Shown here: piece after piece, positions 23,430 to 35,689 of the stretch
Position numbering within the stretch: position 1 is the first letter of the stretch
How the letters are laid out: the number at the start of each line of letters is the position of its first letter
From: Hevea brasiliensis
Lineage: Eukaryota; Streptophyta; Magnoliopsida; Malpighiales; Euphorbiaceae
Direction: 5' to 3'
Assembly (NCBI RefSeq): GCF_030052815.1
Contig: NC_079500.1
Span: 6,036,298 to 6,100,297 of the forward strand
DNA length: 64,000 bases
The notes under the pieces: model-generated
Told to the model about the DNA's origin: nothing
Seen by the model: only the letters and a program-made list of their open reading frames with translations
Databases searched by the model: none
Position numbers and translations under genes: made by a program

Positions 23430-25013
23430 TGATGCGTCCCAATCGCAAGTGCACGGGTCGTACAAGTAGTATAGAAAAAGATATCGTTCCCACGAGGAGT
23501 TGTGTTAATGATTGAATTTTTAATATAAAAAGTTGACTAAATTAAACTATTTTTGAAATTAAAGTAATGAATTGATAGATAATGAAGTATAAAATCTATG
23601 TGTGCAAAATTAATAATCTATTCAACAATGTAATGATTAAACTAAATTTGCATCAAATTAAAATAAGCAAATTCAAATATGGCAAAATTTAAAATGGCAA
23701 GCAATTAAATTTGATTAGAAATTAACAATTATAAAAAGGCGATTCCGAAGTTCGGGATTTCATATTCGAGCTATTTTGGGATTTTTAAATTGGTTATCCA
23801 ATCTTGTGAAACTTACGGGTTTTAAGGAGATTAATTCTTAAATCCTTTGAATACCCTTTCGAGTGAGACAAAGAGTGCCTTAATCAAACTAATCCTACTT
23901 TCGTGGAGTTAGAATTAATTAAGACCCATTAAGTTCTTTAATTAATCTGTGAATCCTCTTAATCCTTAGTCTATTTCTAGATCTAAGTTAATTAAGTCCA
24001 ATTTCTTGATTATCTATCACAAGGCCTTCTCCTTTCGGTGCCTCAACCATGGATTAAGAACATTACTCAATGGGATCCTACACTAAGCATGTCATTAAGC
24101 ACACAAGAAATGAATAAAACTCATTAAGACCACAAAATATGGATTACCCAATCAAAATCCACAAAATATCTCAAATATTACAACCCTTACTCCAGAATCA
24201 AAATAAAACTACTCACTATCCATAATGCTTACAAGATATATTGAGTTTATATGGAAATAAAGCTTTAATCTAAGCTAAGGAACAAGAAACTAAACACTAG
24301 AAATATAGGAAAAAATGTAAGGAAAGAAAGAAATCTGCAAATCTTGGTTAAAAATGGTGTGGAAGGTGAAAATGACTCTTCAGCTACTGCCTCTCCTCTT
24401 TCTTTCCTTTTCTGCTCCTTGTCTCTCCTTTCTAAAATGGGAAATGGGACTATTTATAGCATTTTCTGACATGGAGCCCTAAAATGGTGTGTTTGAGGAG
24501 GGATTTTCTGAGAGAATCTTCTGCCAGCTCATTAATGAACTCTTTATGGGACTGCATAAGTGGACTGCATAAGTTATGCAGTCCCTTATGCAGTTTTTGG
24601 CTGGCTTCTGGTTCACTTATGCGAAACTACATGACTTGGTGCATAGGTTATGCACAATTCCGTGAAAGTGCATAAGGGAGGTGTAAATGTGCATAAGCTA
24701 TGCAGTCTCCTTATGCAGATCCGCATAGCTTATGCGGCAAGTTATGCACAATTTGGTCAATGCATATTTCAGCTTGAAAACTTGTTTTTGACATCTTTGG
24801 CTGTGGAAGTCACTCCTTAATGGAAAAATTTCTTTTCAGTCCTTCACAAACACCATTTTTCCTACAAAATAAAGTAAAAATTACAAATTAATCCAAAATT
24901 GACAATTATGAAAAACTAACTAAATAACTAATGAAATTAGCTAAAAATAACTAATAATAAGATAAAATGGCTATGAAATTAGACCTAAATGACTATGCAA
25001 AATGTATGCATCA
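23430..25013 (-). repeat. B 3' LTR
   Basis: 1,584 bp, TGATGCGTCCC to GTATGCATCA. It matches the 5' LTR throughout except for the 357-bp foldback element found only in the latter. The region 24545-24760 carries several TGCATAAG/CTTATGCA inverted words like those of the array at 28980-29860. Confidence 0.92.
24451..24460 (-). promoter_or_regulatory. TATA box of B LTR
   Basis: Minus-strand GCTATAAATA, about 550 bp from the LTR end at 25013 that is its transcriptional 5' side. The same word is in the other LTR at 47865-47874, which as the 5' LTR would drive the element. Confidence 0.6.
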
Positions 25014-27246
25014 AATACGCCCAAACTCAAGCTTTTGCTTGTCCTCAAGCAAACTTAAAATTGCAATGCAAATTTTTTAGGGGTGCCTTATCCAAAGAGC
25101 TATGAAAATCAACTATTAAAGTAACTTAACACACCTTTAGCCACACCAACAATCCATATACCCATCCTTCAAAATGTAAAGAATCTAATGCTTATCCAAG
25201 CTTTCACCGCTTAGCCATCAAGTCAATTATCATTCAAAATCCCCAAACCAACCAATCAAAAGAGAAAGTTATGCTCAAAAGGAATTCTAGGACAATCAAT
25301 AGGCAAAGTGTCTCTATATAAAATGATGGAATTGAATGAATGAATAGATAATTTCTCCAATCCAATAGGCAAATTCCCTACTCCTATCTCCACTAATGTA
25401 GCAAGTACTATCAAGAAATCAAAGGTCTTTTCAGGGATGCAATGGGGCCATGGGGTTTAAAATGAGGCTAAAAAGAAAGATGGGTAAAAAAGATTCAAAG
25501 CATGAGAATATTTTCAATTTTTGACAACATAAGGTACATTTCTTATTTTATTATATATTTTTCTCTTTTTTTTTTATATATATATGGGGGAGAGAAATAC
25601 ACAATGAGGATTGTCAAGTGCAAGCATAGTTTACAAAACACATAAAAATTGAGGGACATTTGATTCTTTAAACTTGTATTTTGCATTTTCTTTTGATGAT
25701 TGTCCCTAAAATTTGCCACCCCCAAACTCATTTCTTTTAATACTTTGGGTGGATTTCTTTCATTTTGAATGACAATGGTGAAAAGCACATATACTAGCAC
25801 TTTTACAAGGTGACAAGCATTTCTTCTCCCTTTTATTGCATTTTTTTTTGTACCTAATGTTGTAAATAATTATTCTCATGAAAAGGGTTGGAGTGTTTGG
25901 TTCATTGGCTAGGTAGTAATAAGGGTTTCAAGAAAATAAGGGACAAAAAGGCTCAAAGGGGTTTGCAATGGTCAATTTTAATTAGGAAAAGGGCCAAAGG
26001 TTTAAAATGAGAAGGTTTAAATCAAAGAATGCCTAATCATCTCTCTTTTCAAGTACAAGCTGGTATTTCGCCTTGAAAGGTTTAGAAAATTTGTTCTAGG
26101 ATTGGTGACACATCATTTGACTACCTTATATCCAATAACTCCCTCTAAACATTCCAATCTCTAAAGGACTAGTTGGGTGGCTTTTTGGCTAAGAAGATAT
26201 AGGCAAGGGATAGACACTTTAAAACCTTGCATCTCTTAGGAAACTTTCAATCCACAAACCCAACTAAAAGTAAGTCAAATCACTCTCATAGGCAACTTTT
26301 CAATACTCAAGGGATTTGGCAAAAGATTTTAATGCATGATGCATGATTCCTAAAAATGAGTAATGCATTAACTAAATGGAGGGAATTTATTTGTGTGCAA
26401 TATGTACAATTTCTAAGTGATGTATAATGTGTGTGTAAATGTGTAATGTATATGTATGTATGGATGTATATGTAAAATATTTACAGTATATGTAAATGGA
26501 ATGGGATGAGATGCTTTTATACTCAAAATGTGAAAACTGAAGCAAAAATCAAAATGTCAATGTGCACCCCCAAACTCAAAATTGGACATTGTCCTCAATG
26601 TCTCAGCAGTATATTACCAAAACTCAAAGCAAATAGTCATTACCAGGAATTGTGAAATGTTAAGAGCAAAAAGAAAAGGTTACCTGGTATAGAGCAGATG
26701 AGAATTCAAGAGATAATGGGAATGCATAAGTAGCTGCACAGGTTATGCAGAATAAAGTGTCTTTATCGAGCAGAGCATAAGTAGGGTGCATAAGCCGTGC
26801 GGTTCTACATAAGTAGCAATAAGGGCTGCACAGGCTATGCAGGACATTTGAATAAGGGGATTCACAACCTGTGCAGTTCTGCATAAGTGGCAATAAAGGT
26901 CTGCACAGGCTATGCAAAATAATTGCATAAGGGAATTCACAGCCTATGCAGTATATTCAAAAGCTGCTGCATGATGATTAGCAAGGAAAAATGTGCAACC
27001 ACAATATACAAAACAGAATATACAATATATGGACAATTATGCACAAAAGGGCAGTAAAGGCAGTGAAAATCAATGGAAAACTAATGTAATGGCCATCCAA
27101 TAGAACTTTAAGAAACAAACTAACAGAATTCAAAACAAACTATAATTGTTTGAACATATGTACAAAGAAAAAGTCCGACAAGTTTGAACAAAAGTAAAAC
27201 AAAAACTAGTCTAGTTCTATTGTTTTGCCCTTGTCCATAGATGTTG
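25014..27246 (-). other. B 3' noncoding region with polypurine tract
   Basis: Next to the LTR the minus strand reads AGTTTGGGCGTATT, preceded by GAGGACAAGCAAAAGCTTG, the usual plus-strand primer context of this lineage. No open frame of note follows. 25165-25860 is shared with A (63344-63933). At 26720-26960 four groups of inverted words such as CTGCACAGGCTATGCAG occur about 80 bp apart. Confidence 0.75.
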
Positions 27247-28766
27247 CTAAGGGGCTGGTTGCATCTGGCTGCTATCGAATGATAGTACTGGAGGAGGTGA
27301 TGGAGGTGGAGGTGGCATTCCCAGAAAAATCATGAGTTTCTTCATCATCTCCTTCAATTCTTTCTGCTTGTCCCTGGTTTCCATGACAAGGTCAAATAGG
27401 TGATCATGACGATCCTTGAGAGTATCAAGACCAGTGTCAAGCTTCCTATCCACAAAGTATATATCATCACTAAGCCTTTCAAGATAGGTGAATAAGGCTT
27501 TAGTGTTGAATACTGGAGGGGCTGTGGATGAGGAGGGTTCAGCTGTAGGAGGTGTGGGTTATGCAGAAGCTGCTGGGGTGTCCTGTGCAGATTAAGGGGG
27601 TGGCGTGGGTTCAGTAGAGTGCTGTGGGACTGATTGGGCAGGTTGGGCTTCTGGTTGTGCAGTATCAAAATGTGGCAAACTGAACCCTATTTTGGATAGG
27701 TGTGCAGCATCAAAATATAAGGTGTCCACAAGTGCTGGTATTTGGTGCTCTTTAGGATTAAAACCAAAATGCTTGGCTATAACTGTTATGAGCCCACCCA
27801 AAACAATGTCACCTATGGATTTAGTGGCAATATGCAGCACATCCTCACAAAAGAAATAACCAGGAGAAACCTTGACCTTGTGAAATGCACACCATAACAT
27901 GAATAATTCAGATTTCCCCACAGCACCAGAACTAGTCCCTCTACCCAAAATAGTGCTAGCAATCAGTCTATGAATAAACCTAAGTGCAGGGTCAAGTATT
28001 TGAGAGGTTTTTGATCTGCCAGCAGAGAAAGTTTGAGGTTGGTTTGTGATAATTCTCCAAAATTGGGCAGCATTCCAAATACCCTTGTTTACTACCTCTA
28101 CCCCTGTATATGGCACTCTAAATAGCCCATCAGTTGCAAAACCAAGAATGCTATGAAATTGATCCAATGATAACTCTCTGTTTTGCCCAAAAAATCTAAA
28201 TTTCATAGTTGGCTTAAAATCTACATCATGCAATTTCAGGGTGGCAGTGAATGAGGAAATAAACTCCAAAACTAAAGCTGGGTAAACAATTTCTTGCTTG
28301 TGCACAATTCCATCCAACCCATACCATCTAGATAGTCAACTACATTGTCAAATAAACCAAGTGACTGGAGAGAGTCCACAGAAATATACCTAGTGGGTTG
28401 CACCTTCCTTTCCTTAAGTCGTTTAAATGTTGCTTTGTGAGTTGCATCAGAAAGGGACCAAGGGAGTTTTGAGACCTGTGAGGTTGCTGACAATTGCTTT
28501 TTGCTGGAAGAGGGTGTGGAGGCTGAAGTCTTTGGCTTTTTGGGTGGAGGCTCTGACCTTGGGGTGGTGGGTGGTTCGTTGCGCTTTGAGAAAGAAGGTG
28601 CAGATGACATGGGCCTAGTGGATTTCGACCTGATTTTTCGTTTATATGTGGTTGTGGAGGGTGGTGGGGGTGTCGCTTGTGGAGGGGAATCGGGATTGGG
28701 AGGTAGCATTGACAATGGTGAAACCTGGAGAGGGGAAACTGGACGGGAATGGGGAGGCGACTCCAT
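27247..28766 (-). pseudogene. Athila post-pol ORF, broken
   Basis: A reading frame of about 500 codons on the minus strand in the position of the env-like or extra ORF of Athila elements. Codons 1-60 or so are Pro/Ser-rich (SPPQATPPPPSTTT, PPPKKPKTS), with basic patches suggesting nuclear targeting. A folded region follows, with ERKVQPTRYISVDSL and FGQNRELSLDQFHSILGF, resembling the domain annotated as putative plant transposon protein. The C-terminal part has a probable coiled coil (about 27330-27460: LDTLKDRHDHLFDL...KELKEMMKKLM) and a short Pro run. Breaks are a frameshift near 28300 and two in-frame stops near 27557 and 27590. No signal peptide or clear membrane segment is seen, so an envelope role is not supported. 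Function unknown. Confidence 0.7.
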
Positions 28767-28979
28767 TGTTCCCGATGGTGAAGATGGAGAAGGTGAAGGA
28801 GAAAAGAAAAATATGCACGGGGTAGTTAGGGCTGGGGCGGCGAAAATGGGTGTGGAGAAGAAGGGAAGGAGGAAAATGTCAGGAGAAATGGAGGGGAACG
28901 GACGGTCGGGAACAGAAAATATGGGAGGCGGGAGAAATGGGTGCCGACGGGAGTTTTGGATTAGGTTGTGTAAGACTGC

Positions 28980-29860
28980 ATAAGTGAAAAGTGAGTGTGC
29001 ATAACTTATGCACCCTACTTATGCATGTTTCGGCAGGTTTTTGGACTTCAGAGAAATAGCTTATGCAAAAGTGCATAAGTTATGCACTGTCCTTATGCAC
29101 TGTTCGGCAAGTTTTGAAATTTTGGGTTTCTGGTTATGCGGAAGTGCATAAGTCATGCACTCACCTTATGCACCTCTCGGTAGGTTTTGGTGTTTGGAAA
29201 GTGTGGTTATGCAATAGTGCATAAGCTATGCACTCTGCTTATGCATGTTTCGGTGGGTTCTGATTTTTGTGGAAAGTGGTTATGCAGAAGTGCATAGGTC
29301 ATGCACTCTGCTTATGCAGGTCTCGGTGGGTTCTGATTTTTGTGGAAAGTGGTTATGCAGAAGTGCATAGGTCATGCACTCTCCTTATGCACCTCTCGGT
29401 AACTTTTGGGATTTTGGGTTGGTGGTCATGCAGTTGTGCATAACTTATGCACTCTGCTTATGCACTCCTCGGTGGGTTTTGATTTTCAGAATTTGAGGTC
29501 ATGCAGTAGTGCATAGGTTATGCACTCTCCTTATGCACCTCTCGGCAACTTTTGATTTTTGGAGTTTCTGGTTATGCAAAAGTGCATAAGTCATGCATCC
29601 TCCTTATGCAGACTTCGGCAGAGAGAGAAAGTGCAGAATTTGAAGTTATGCAAATGTGCATAAGTCATGCACTCACCCTATGCAAGTTTTGACAGATATG
29701 AAATTTGACAAAATGAGGTTATGCAGAATTGCATAGGCTATGCACTCTCCTTATGCACTTGCAATAAAGGTGAAAAATGGCAAGAATTGTGGTTATGCAG
29801 GATTGCATAAGCTATGCAGTTGCTTATGCACAATTCAACAAGATTGAGATTGCAATGGAA
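28980..29860. repeat. Palindromic tandem array, 12 units of about 73 bp
   Basis: Twelve units with period 72-74 bp, centred near 28990, 29070, 29142, 29216, 29288, 29362, 29435, 29509, 29581, 29655, 29727 and 29800. Each holds a palindromic core such as GTGCATAAGTTATGCAC (or with CATAGGT/CATAACT), then CTTATGCA, then usually a CTCGGCA/TTCGGTG-like word and a T/G-rich spacer. The array lies between the integrase gene and the extra ORF of B, upstream of the latter in sense. The same core words are in both B LTRs. Confidence 0.9.
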
Positions 29861-30612
29861 AATGATTTGCAAGTGTGAAAAATACCCTAGGATGAAGAAA
29901 TATAATTCTATTAACCATAAATCATGAGAAATTATCACAAAAAATACATCAATATATACAAAGTCCATCAAAATTGGATCACACAAGCTTGTAAAAGTGA
30001 ATCCTGCATAAAAGGCATTTGTGACCCATTCCATATTGACTCAAATTCTGCAAATCAACATTTGGCACATAAAACTCCATAAAATCTGCATAAAGTTGCA
30101 TCTATTCACAAATGATGAAATGAACTTTCCAAGTTATGCCAAGAAAAATGCAGCATTTCCACCTTGAATTTCACAACCCAAATAAGCTCAAAACTACAAA
30201 GGTGACTCACTTACCACCATATTAACATTATAAGCACATATACTAAAAAGTTACACACCCAACCTCACCAAGAACATAAGCCATCTACTGCAGACACCCT
30301 CTTTGCTGCAGAATTTCTTCTTCCTCTCTGCATAAACTAGGTAACAGCCCCTGCACAGGCTATGCAGCAAAAACCAATCAGTTTTTGGGAGAGTTTGAAG
30401 GACAAAATTTTCAAGTTAAAAAAAATCACTCCCCAGCAGTCCACCAACCTTTCTTCATTGAAATACATCTACAAGGGACAAAATTCAACAATGTCAAAAA
30501 TGGAATTTGGGGAGATTCAAGATAAAAACAAGAGTAATGAAAGTAAAAGTAAATCAGCAAAAGCAAAATAAAAGGACTTGGGATGCCTCCCAAGAGGGCT
30601 AATTTATAGTCC
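29861..30612 (-). other. B noncoding spacer after integrase
   Basis: Between the array and the end of the integrase frame. No supported gene; a CTGCACAGGCTATGCAGC word at 30351-30368 is another copy of the family's palindromic theme. Confidence 0.6.
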
Positions 30613-31437
30613 TTAGCTGGACTTTTCATGAATTTCACTGAAAAGAGGTGAGGGATTGGAGAGCTTGGAACAGCTTGCTCCCTTTATCGGGTCTCCAGTT
30701 ATGTAATGTTTCAATCTATGCCCATTGAACTTAAAATTCCCAGATTTTTCACTCCAAATTTCAATTGCTCCATAAGGGAAAACCTTAGAAACTCTATATG
30801 GACCAGTCCACCTTGATTTAAGTTTTCCAGGGAACAATTTCAATCTTGAGTTGAACAATAAAACTGAATCACCTTCTTTGAATTCCTTTTTCCTAAGATG
30901 CTTATCATGTCATACTTTGGTTCTTTCTTTGTAAATACGGGCACTTTCATAAGCATCCATCCTGAGTTCTTCAAGCTCATTAAGTTGCAATAGTCTTTTC
31001 TCACCAGCTTGCTTAAGATTAAAATTCAAGGTCTGAATGGCCCAATATGCTCTATGTTCTAGCTCCACAGGTAAATGACAAGGCTTACCATACACCAACC
31101 TAAAGGGAGTAGTTCCTATAGGGGTTTTGTAAGCTGTCCTATATGCCCATAAAGCATCATCTAGTTTGATAGACCAATCTTTCTGAGAATTGTTCACTGT
31201 TTTCTCCAAGATATGTTTGAGCTCTCTGTTAGAAATTTCAACTTGTCCTGAAGTTTGAGGGTGGTATGGGGTAGCTATCTTGTGCACTACACCATACTTC
31301 CTCATTAAGCTCTCAAATTGCTTATTACAAAAATGGGAACCCCCATCACTAATTATAGCCCTAGGAGCTCCGAATCTGCTCAAGACAAATTTCTTTAAGA
31401 ATTTCACTACCACTGTAGCATCATTAGTTGGAGTTGC
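30613..31437 (-). pseudogene. B integrase, C-terminal two thirds
   Basis: The minus-strand frame continues from the C insertion site. The catalytic core has the second Asp in [10 protein letters not shown] and the Glu in [11 protein letters not shown], spaced as in the D,D(35)E motif, then HPQTSGQ and the Athila-typical block [19 protein letters not shown]. After one stop, a Trp codon changed to TGA near 30908, the C-terminal domain continues with [13 protein letters not shown] and ends at 30613. The integrase would join the cDNA to the host genome. Apart from that stop this part is well preserved. The N-terminal zinc-binding part and first Asp region lie at 42250 onward, across the C insertion. 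Confidence 0.85.
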
Positions 31438-33037
31438 TGATGCATGCATTTTAGATCATCATTTAGGAGTAATTTTTGCACATAATTTACCCTTATTCAT
31501 AGCTATTATTTTAGATATTAGTATATATTTAGTCAATTTTACAATTTTCACATTTCTTAGTTTAATTTTTGGAATTTATTTGTTTTGTAGGTTAAATCTG
31601 GAGAAATTTGATGTATTTTGATCAGAGTAGCCATTTGGATGAGATTAAAATCGAATTGCAAAAATTTTGAAGTTGAGTAAAAATGGCTGAGAGCGACACA
31701 ACTGCAAAGACAACCGAATTAGCTTATGTCGCAGTTGTGTCGATCGCCGATATTCACGCCGAGAGCGACACAACCCGCGACACAACCGACTCGGCTTATG
31801 TCGTTTTTATCGAAAATTTTGACGTGGCATTTCCGTTACTCCAGCCTTTTACCTCACTTTCTCTGGATCCTTCCCCTTTTACCCATTCTAGAACACCCTT
31901 GCCTATATAAAGTGCCCTTTATCACTTTCTTTCCATAGAGAGCAAGGAGTCATTTTAGAAAGATAGAAAGAGGGAAAGGGAGGAGCATCTTCTGCATCTT
32001 CTTCCAAAGAAATGAGGATCACGTTTCGCACTTTTCTGCAGAGATCCTGCTGCAAATTTCGGGTTTTTCTACCCTTTTAGCTTACATTTCCATTATTTCT
32101 TCATTTCTTCATTTGGGTTTGTCCTTAAACAATGATTTGTGAGTAGTTTATTGAGATTCTAGAGATGGGTTTGTAAATATTGATTTTTTGTGGTTTTGAA
32201 CCGATTTAGCCATTTAAATGAAGATTGTTATATTTTGATTTATTGCTTGTGTGATTATTTCATTGCTTGATGAATGTGCCATCATTAAGTTAACTTTTAA
32301 TCCTTAATAGATGGAATAAAAAGTGAATATTGGTGATGGATAATAATGCAATAAAATTTATTTTCTTGGCGTTAGAAATAAGCTAAGAAGATTAAGGAAC
32401 TTTCCAAAATCAATTAGAGCATTAATTGGGTTTTGTTAGATTTGAAATACTGTGAAAAACAGGTTTGATTTAATAAAAACCAATTTTGAGATGCTTGAAA
32501 AAGGTTTCAAAAATTTAAGAATTGATTTCCCTCAAAATTGCAATTCTCATGTGTTTGGCTAAATTAGGGAAAAATCACATGCAAACAATATTGAAAATCC
32601 AATCTCTAGAATCAATTTATTTTTCATTGAAATTAGATATAAATCCTCCAAACCTCATAAATAGCAATTTAAATTTAAATCCAATTTAAATCCAATTTCT
32701 ATAATCACTTTATTTTTATTTTTATTGAATTTAGATTTAATTCCTCTCAATTTCATAAATAGATATTTCAAATTAATTTTTGGGTAATCTAGTTTAATTA
32801 ATTTTAGTTAATTGATTGATCTAGTTTTAATTCCTCAAATACCAATTTTAATTCCAAATTTCATTTTTACATCTTTAATTTTTGTCTTAATTTTAATTTT
32901 TAGATTTTATTTTTACCATCTTTTAATTTGTCATTCTAATTAGTTATACTTTTATTTCCACTTAGCACACCGATCGATATCAATTTTTAAAACTATACCA
33001 TCAGGACCTGCGGCACTTTAAGTGACACACCGTGATC
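31438..33037 (+). repeat. C 5' LTR
   Basis: About 1.6 kb. A good TATA box, CTATATAAAG, lies at 31903-31912, with a plausible transcription start some 30 bp later. Two related GAGAGCGACACAAC words lie at 31688-31790, around a GTCGCAGTTGTGTCG inverted match. The LTR end is set by comparison with the right LTR. Confidence 0.85.
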
Positions 33038-33040
33038 GTT

Positions 33041-33060
33041 TGATACCAAGCGTCGGAATT
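33041..33060 (+). promoter_or_regulatory. Degenerate primer-binding site of C
   Basis: TGATACCAAGCGTCGGAATT lies directly after the 5' LTR and aligns loosely with the PBS seen intact in B (TGGCGCCGTTGTCGGGGA). It is eroded; inferred from position. Confidence 0.4.
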
Positions 33061-33156
33061 GTTTTTGTTTTGTTGATTTTAATCGCTTTTGCTTAATTAA
33101 AATTTATTTTTATTTTCAAATTATTGTTCCTTTTGTTTTTCAGGTACTTTCTGTTT

Positions 33157-34700
33157 ATGAGACGATCAGTGCCACCAAGTGATACTCGAATTGTTGTTCA
33201 ACCAGAATTGAAAATTATTTGAGCCAACAAAAAGGAATACAAAAGAAGAAAAGAAGCAGAAAAAGAAGAATAACAAATATTTGAGCAAGAGGAGACAATA
33301 AATATGGAGAATCAAAAATAGCTATTGGAGGAGATAATGGAGGAAACGAAAGCAAACTAGCAAATGCTACAAAGCAATCAAAATGATCCTCAAAAGAAGA
33401 TCCATGTAGATTATGCTTTTCCTAGATGTACCGATGTGTGAGAGATAACAGGCATCTATTATTGAGCTAATTTGAATTAAAATCAAGTCTTATTAAATGG
33501 TTCGAATTCGATAATTTGAGGTAGCCCACTCTGAAAATCCTCATTCTCATTTGAAGAAATTTTGATGATATGTGGTACACAAAGACAACCTGAGTTTCGA
33601 TGAAGGTTCTACCACCTTATTTTATCTTCTTCTGGATTCAAAGATTGAGGGAAAATTATCTCTCCACGTTATTATTATAGCATTGGGAGCAAATATCTCA
33701 AGCTTTTCTATTCAATTTTTCCACCTGAAAAACTACTCATTTGAGGGAATTATGTAGCTTTTAAACCAAGAGATGATGAAATCAGATGAATCAGATGAGA
33801 TTAAGGAGCTTGAAAGGCAATGTCCTCATCATGGAAATAATGTACTCCAAATGGATGATTGTTCGCACTTTACTGCAGTTACTCACCATAAGCAGAAACA
33901 CAATCGATTCACAAGTTAGGAGGAGATTTCAAGGAGAATGACAAGTGAATATCGCCATGATTCATTAGAGAAGATTGCCCATAATACCCATTTGTGGGGA
34001 AATCCTAGCACTGAGCCAAAGAAAGCTTCGGGACTATGAACTTGACTCGCTAACTACATGAATGCAAGATTTGACTGGCTTTGACTCAAATTTTCTTAGT
34101 GATTTTGCACAAAGGCAACAACCTCAACTCCTACAACTACGCAACAGCTTGCCTTCACAAACGAACTCAAAGTTAAAGAGTTGACTTATTCTTCTTATGG
34201 TGATGATTATCTTGCAAGAAAGCAAGTCACTATGGTAGTTATCAACAAAAACCTATGGGAAATTCCTATTCTAATATAATGAACTCAACATGGAGACCAA
34301 TAAAAGCAACTTTTGCTCATCAAGGCCAAAGCTCAAATCATGCTCATAACCGCTAGCTTTACAGAGCAAAATAGGGCCTCAATTTTCACTCTCACTTTTG
34401 TAAATTTCTTCACAAGGCAAACACACCACCGATATCAAGCAAGAGCACACAATCCTTCCACCTTCATGAACCAAGCCAACCTTGGAAAAAAACATGATGC
34501 TGAGAAATTCGCTGAACAGCAAAGATGAATAACAAATTGAGGAAGAAATGCAACACATGAGACAAACCATGGATCAATTATAAGTCCACAACCGCAGATG
34601 TTGAGACTACATCAAGAATGCAAGCCTTCTCCATCGTAGCTACTCCCTATGGAACTACTTCAGCCAACCACAAAACTCCGTGAATCTTGAGAAGTGGTAA
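33157..34700 (+). pseudogene. C gag, heavily decayed
   Basis: The frame opens with Met-Arg-Arg at 33157 and resembles the start of the B gag (SDT...PE, ANKKE). Later pieces such as VDYAFPRCTD match the B DHAFPRFDD region. Early stops fit single C-to-T changes (TAA, TAG and TGA where B-like gag has Gln or Arg). Further on, frameshifts accumulate. Not functional. Confidence 0.7.
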
Positions 34701-34819
34701 AAAAGTTGGTCAAGAGAGAAACAATGAGGGAGAAAAAGAGAGCACAAAAGAAGAAAATTCAATGGAGAGTAAGAAAATGAAAAAGAAGAAGAAAGTAAAA
34801 GTGAGCAAGATGAAGGAGA

Positions 34820-35410
34820 GAAATCATGATCCACCTGAACCTTACAAACCCACACCCTTCCCTCTCTACCCTCAAAGATTCATCACATAAACTAGACAAA
34901 CAATTTAAGGCAAATTCTCAAGTGCTAAATAGTCAGATATCAATGTGCCATTCATCAGGCACTATCCCAAAATGCCTGCTATGCCAAGTTTTTGAAGGAG
35001 ATTCTTCAACAAGAGAAGGCTAGAAGATTATGGACACCATCAATTTAGAGAGCAATGCGCAAGGCTATAATCCGTATAGTTACTCCCAAACTCAAAGATC
35101 CTGGTGTGTTTTCCATTCTTGTCAGTATTGGTGATAATTGTGTGGCAAATGCCTTATGACCTTGGAGCTGTCACCACGCCACTTCTTTCAATACTAAGGC
35201 GAGAAGTTGAATATGGGAGAGTTAGCTCACAGCCTCCTCCACCGGTCGATCGCTCAATTAAGTATCCTGGCATTCTTGAAATGTGCTCTACTGGGAAATT
35301 TTACATTTCGTGGCACTCTTTGTCATTTTGATATGGAAGGAAGACACAAAGTTCTATCTTATTGGGAAGACCTTCTGGCAATGGGTGCATTGATTGATGT
35401 GGAAGGGTGA
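34820..35410 (+). pseudogene. C gag C-terminal and protease remnant
   Basis: Fragments match the gag-protease region of B in several frames: HDPPEPYKPTPFP (B: PPEPYKPQLPFP), DRSIKYPGILEM (B: DRSIKYPEGILEN) and LAMGALIDVEG (B: LATAGALIDVKG). The catalytic Asp region cannot be read as one frame. Confidence 0.7.
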
Positions 35411-35689
35411 GTACAATCGACGCTAGAAAGGGAGATGATCAAATGATATTCAACATCAATCCGTATTTCATGAAAAGGAAACATGAAGAAGTTGAGTCTT
35501 GTTTGCAAGATATTGATGAGATTGTTCAAGAGCATTTATAGAAAAGCTACCCACAAGACCCACTTCTGAAAATTGTTTAGTCCATGGGGAGACGATGATG
35601 ATAATCATAACATGGCTACTTTTGCACAACACTTCTGGAGAGTTCTCCACCACACATCCTGCTTTCTCACAATTTTTCAACTGAAGGAG

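Noticed and set aside
27605..27859. Plus-strand frame of 84 codons
   Set aside because: Antisense to the well-supported post-pol ORF of B.
28501..28983. Plus-strand frame of 160 codons rich in Gly and Glu
   Set aside because: It is antisense to the Pro/Ser-rich head of the post-pol ORF of B and has no family match.
28980..29860. CRISPR-like array of direct repeats
   Set aside because: This is plant nuclear DNA; the spacers are diverged copies of one another rather than unique, and the array sits inside a retrotransposon.
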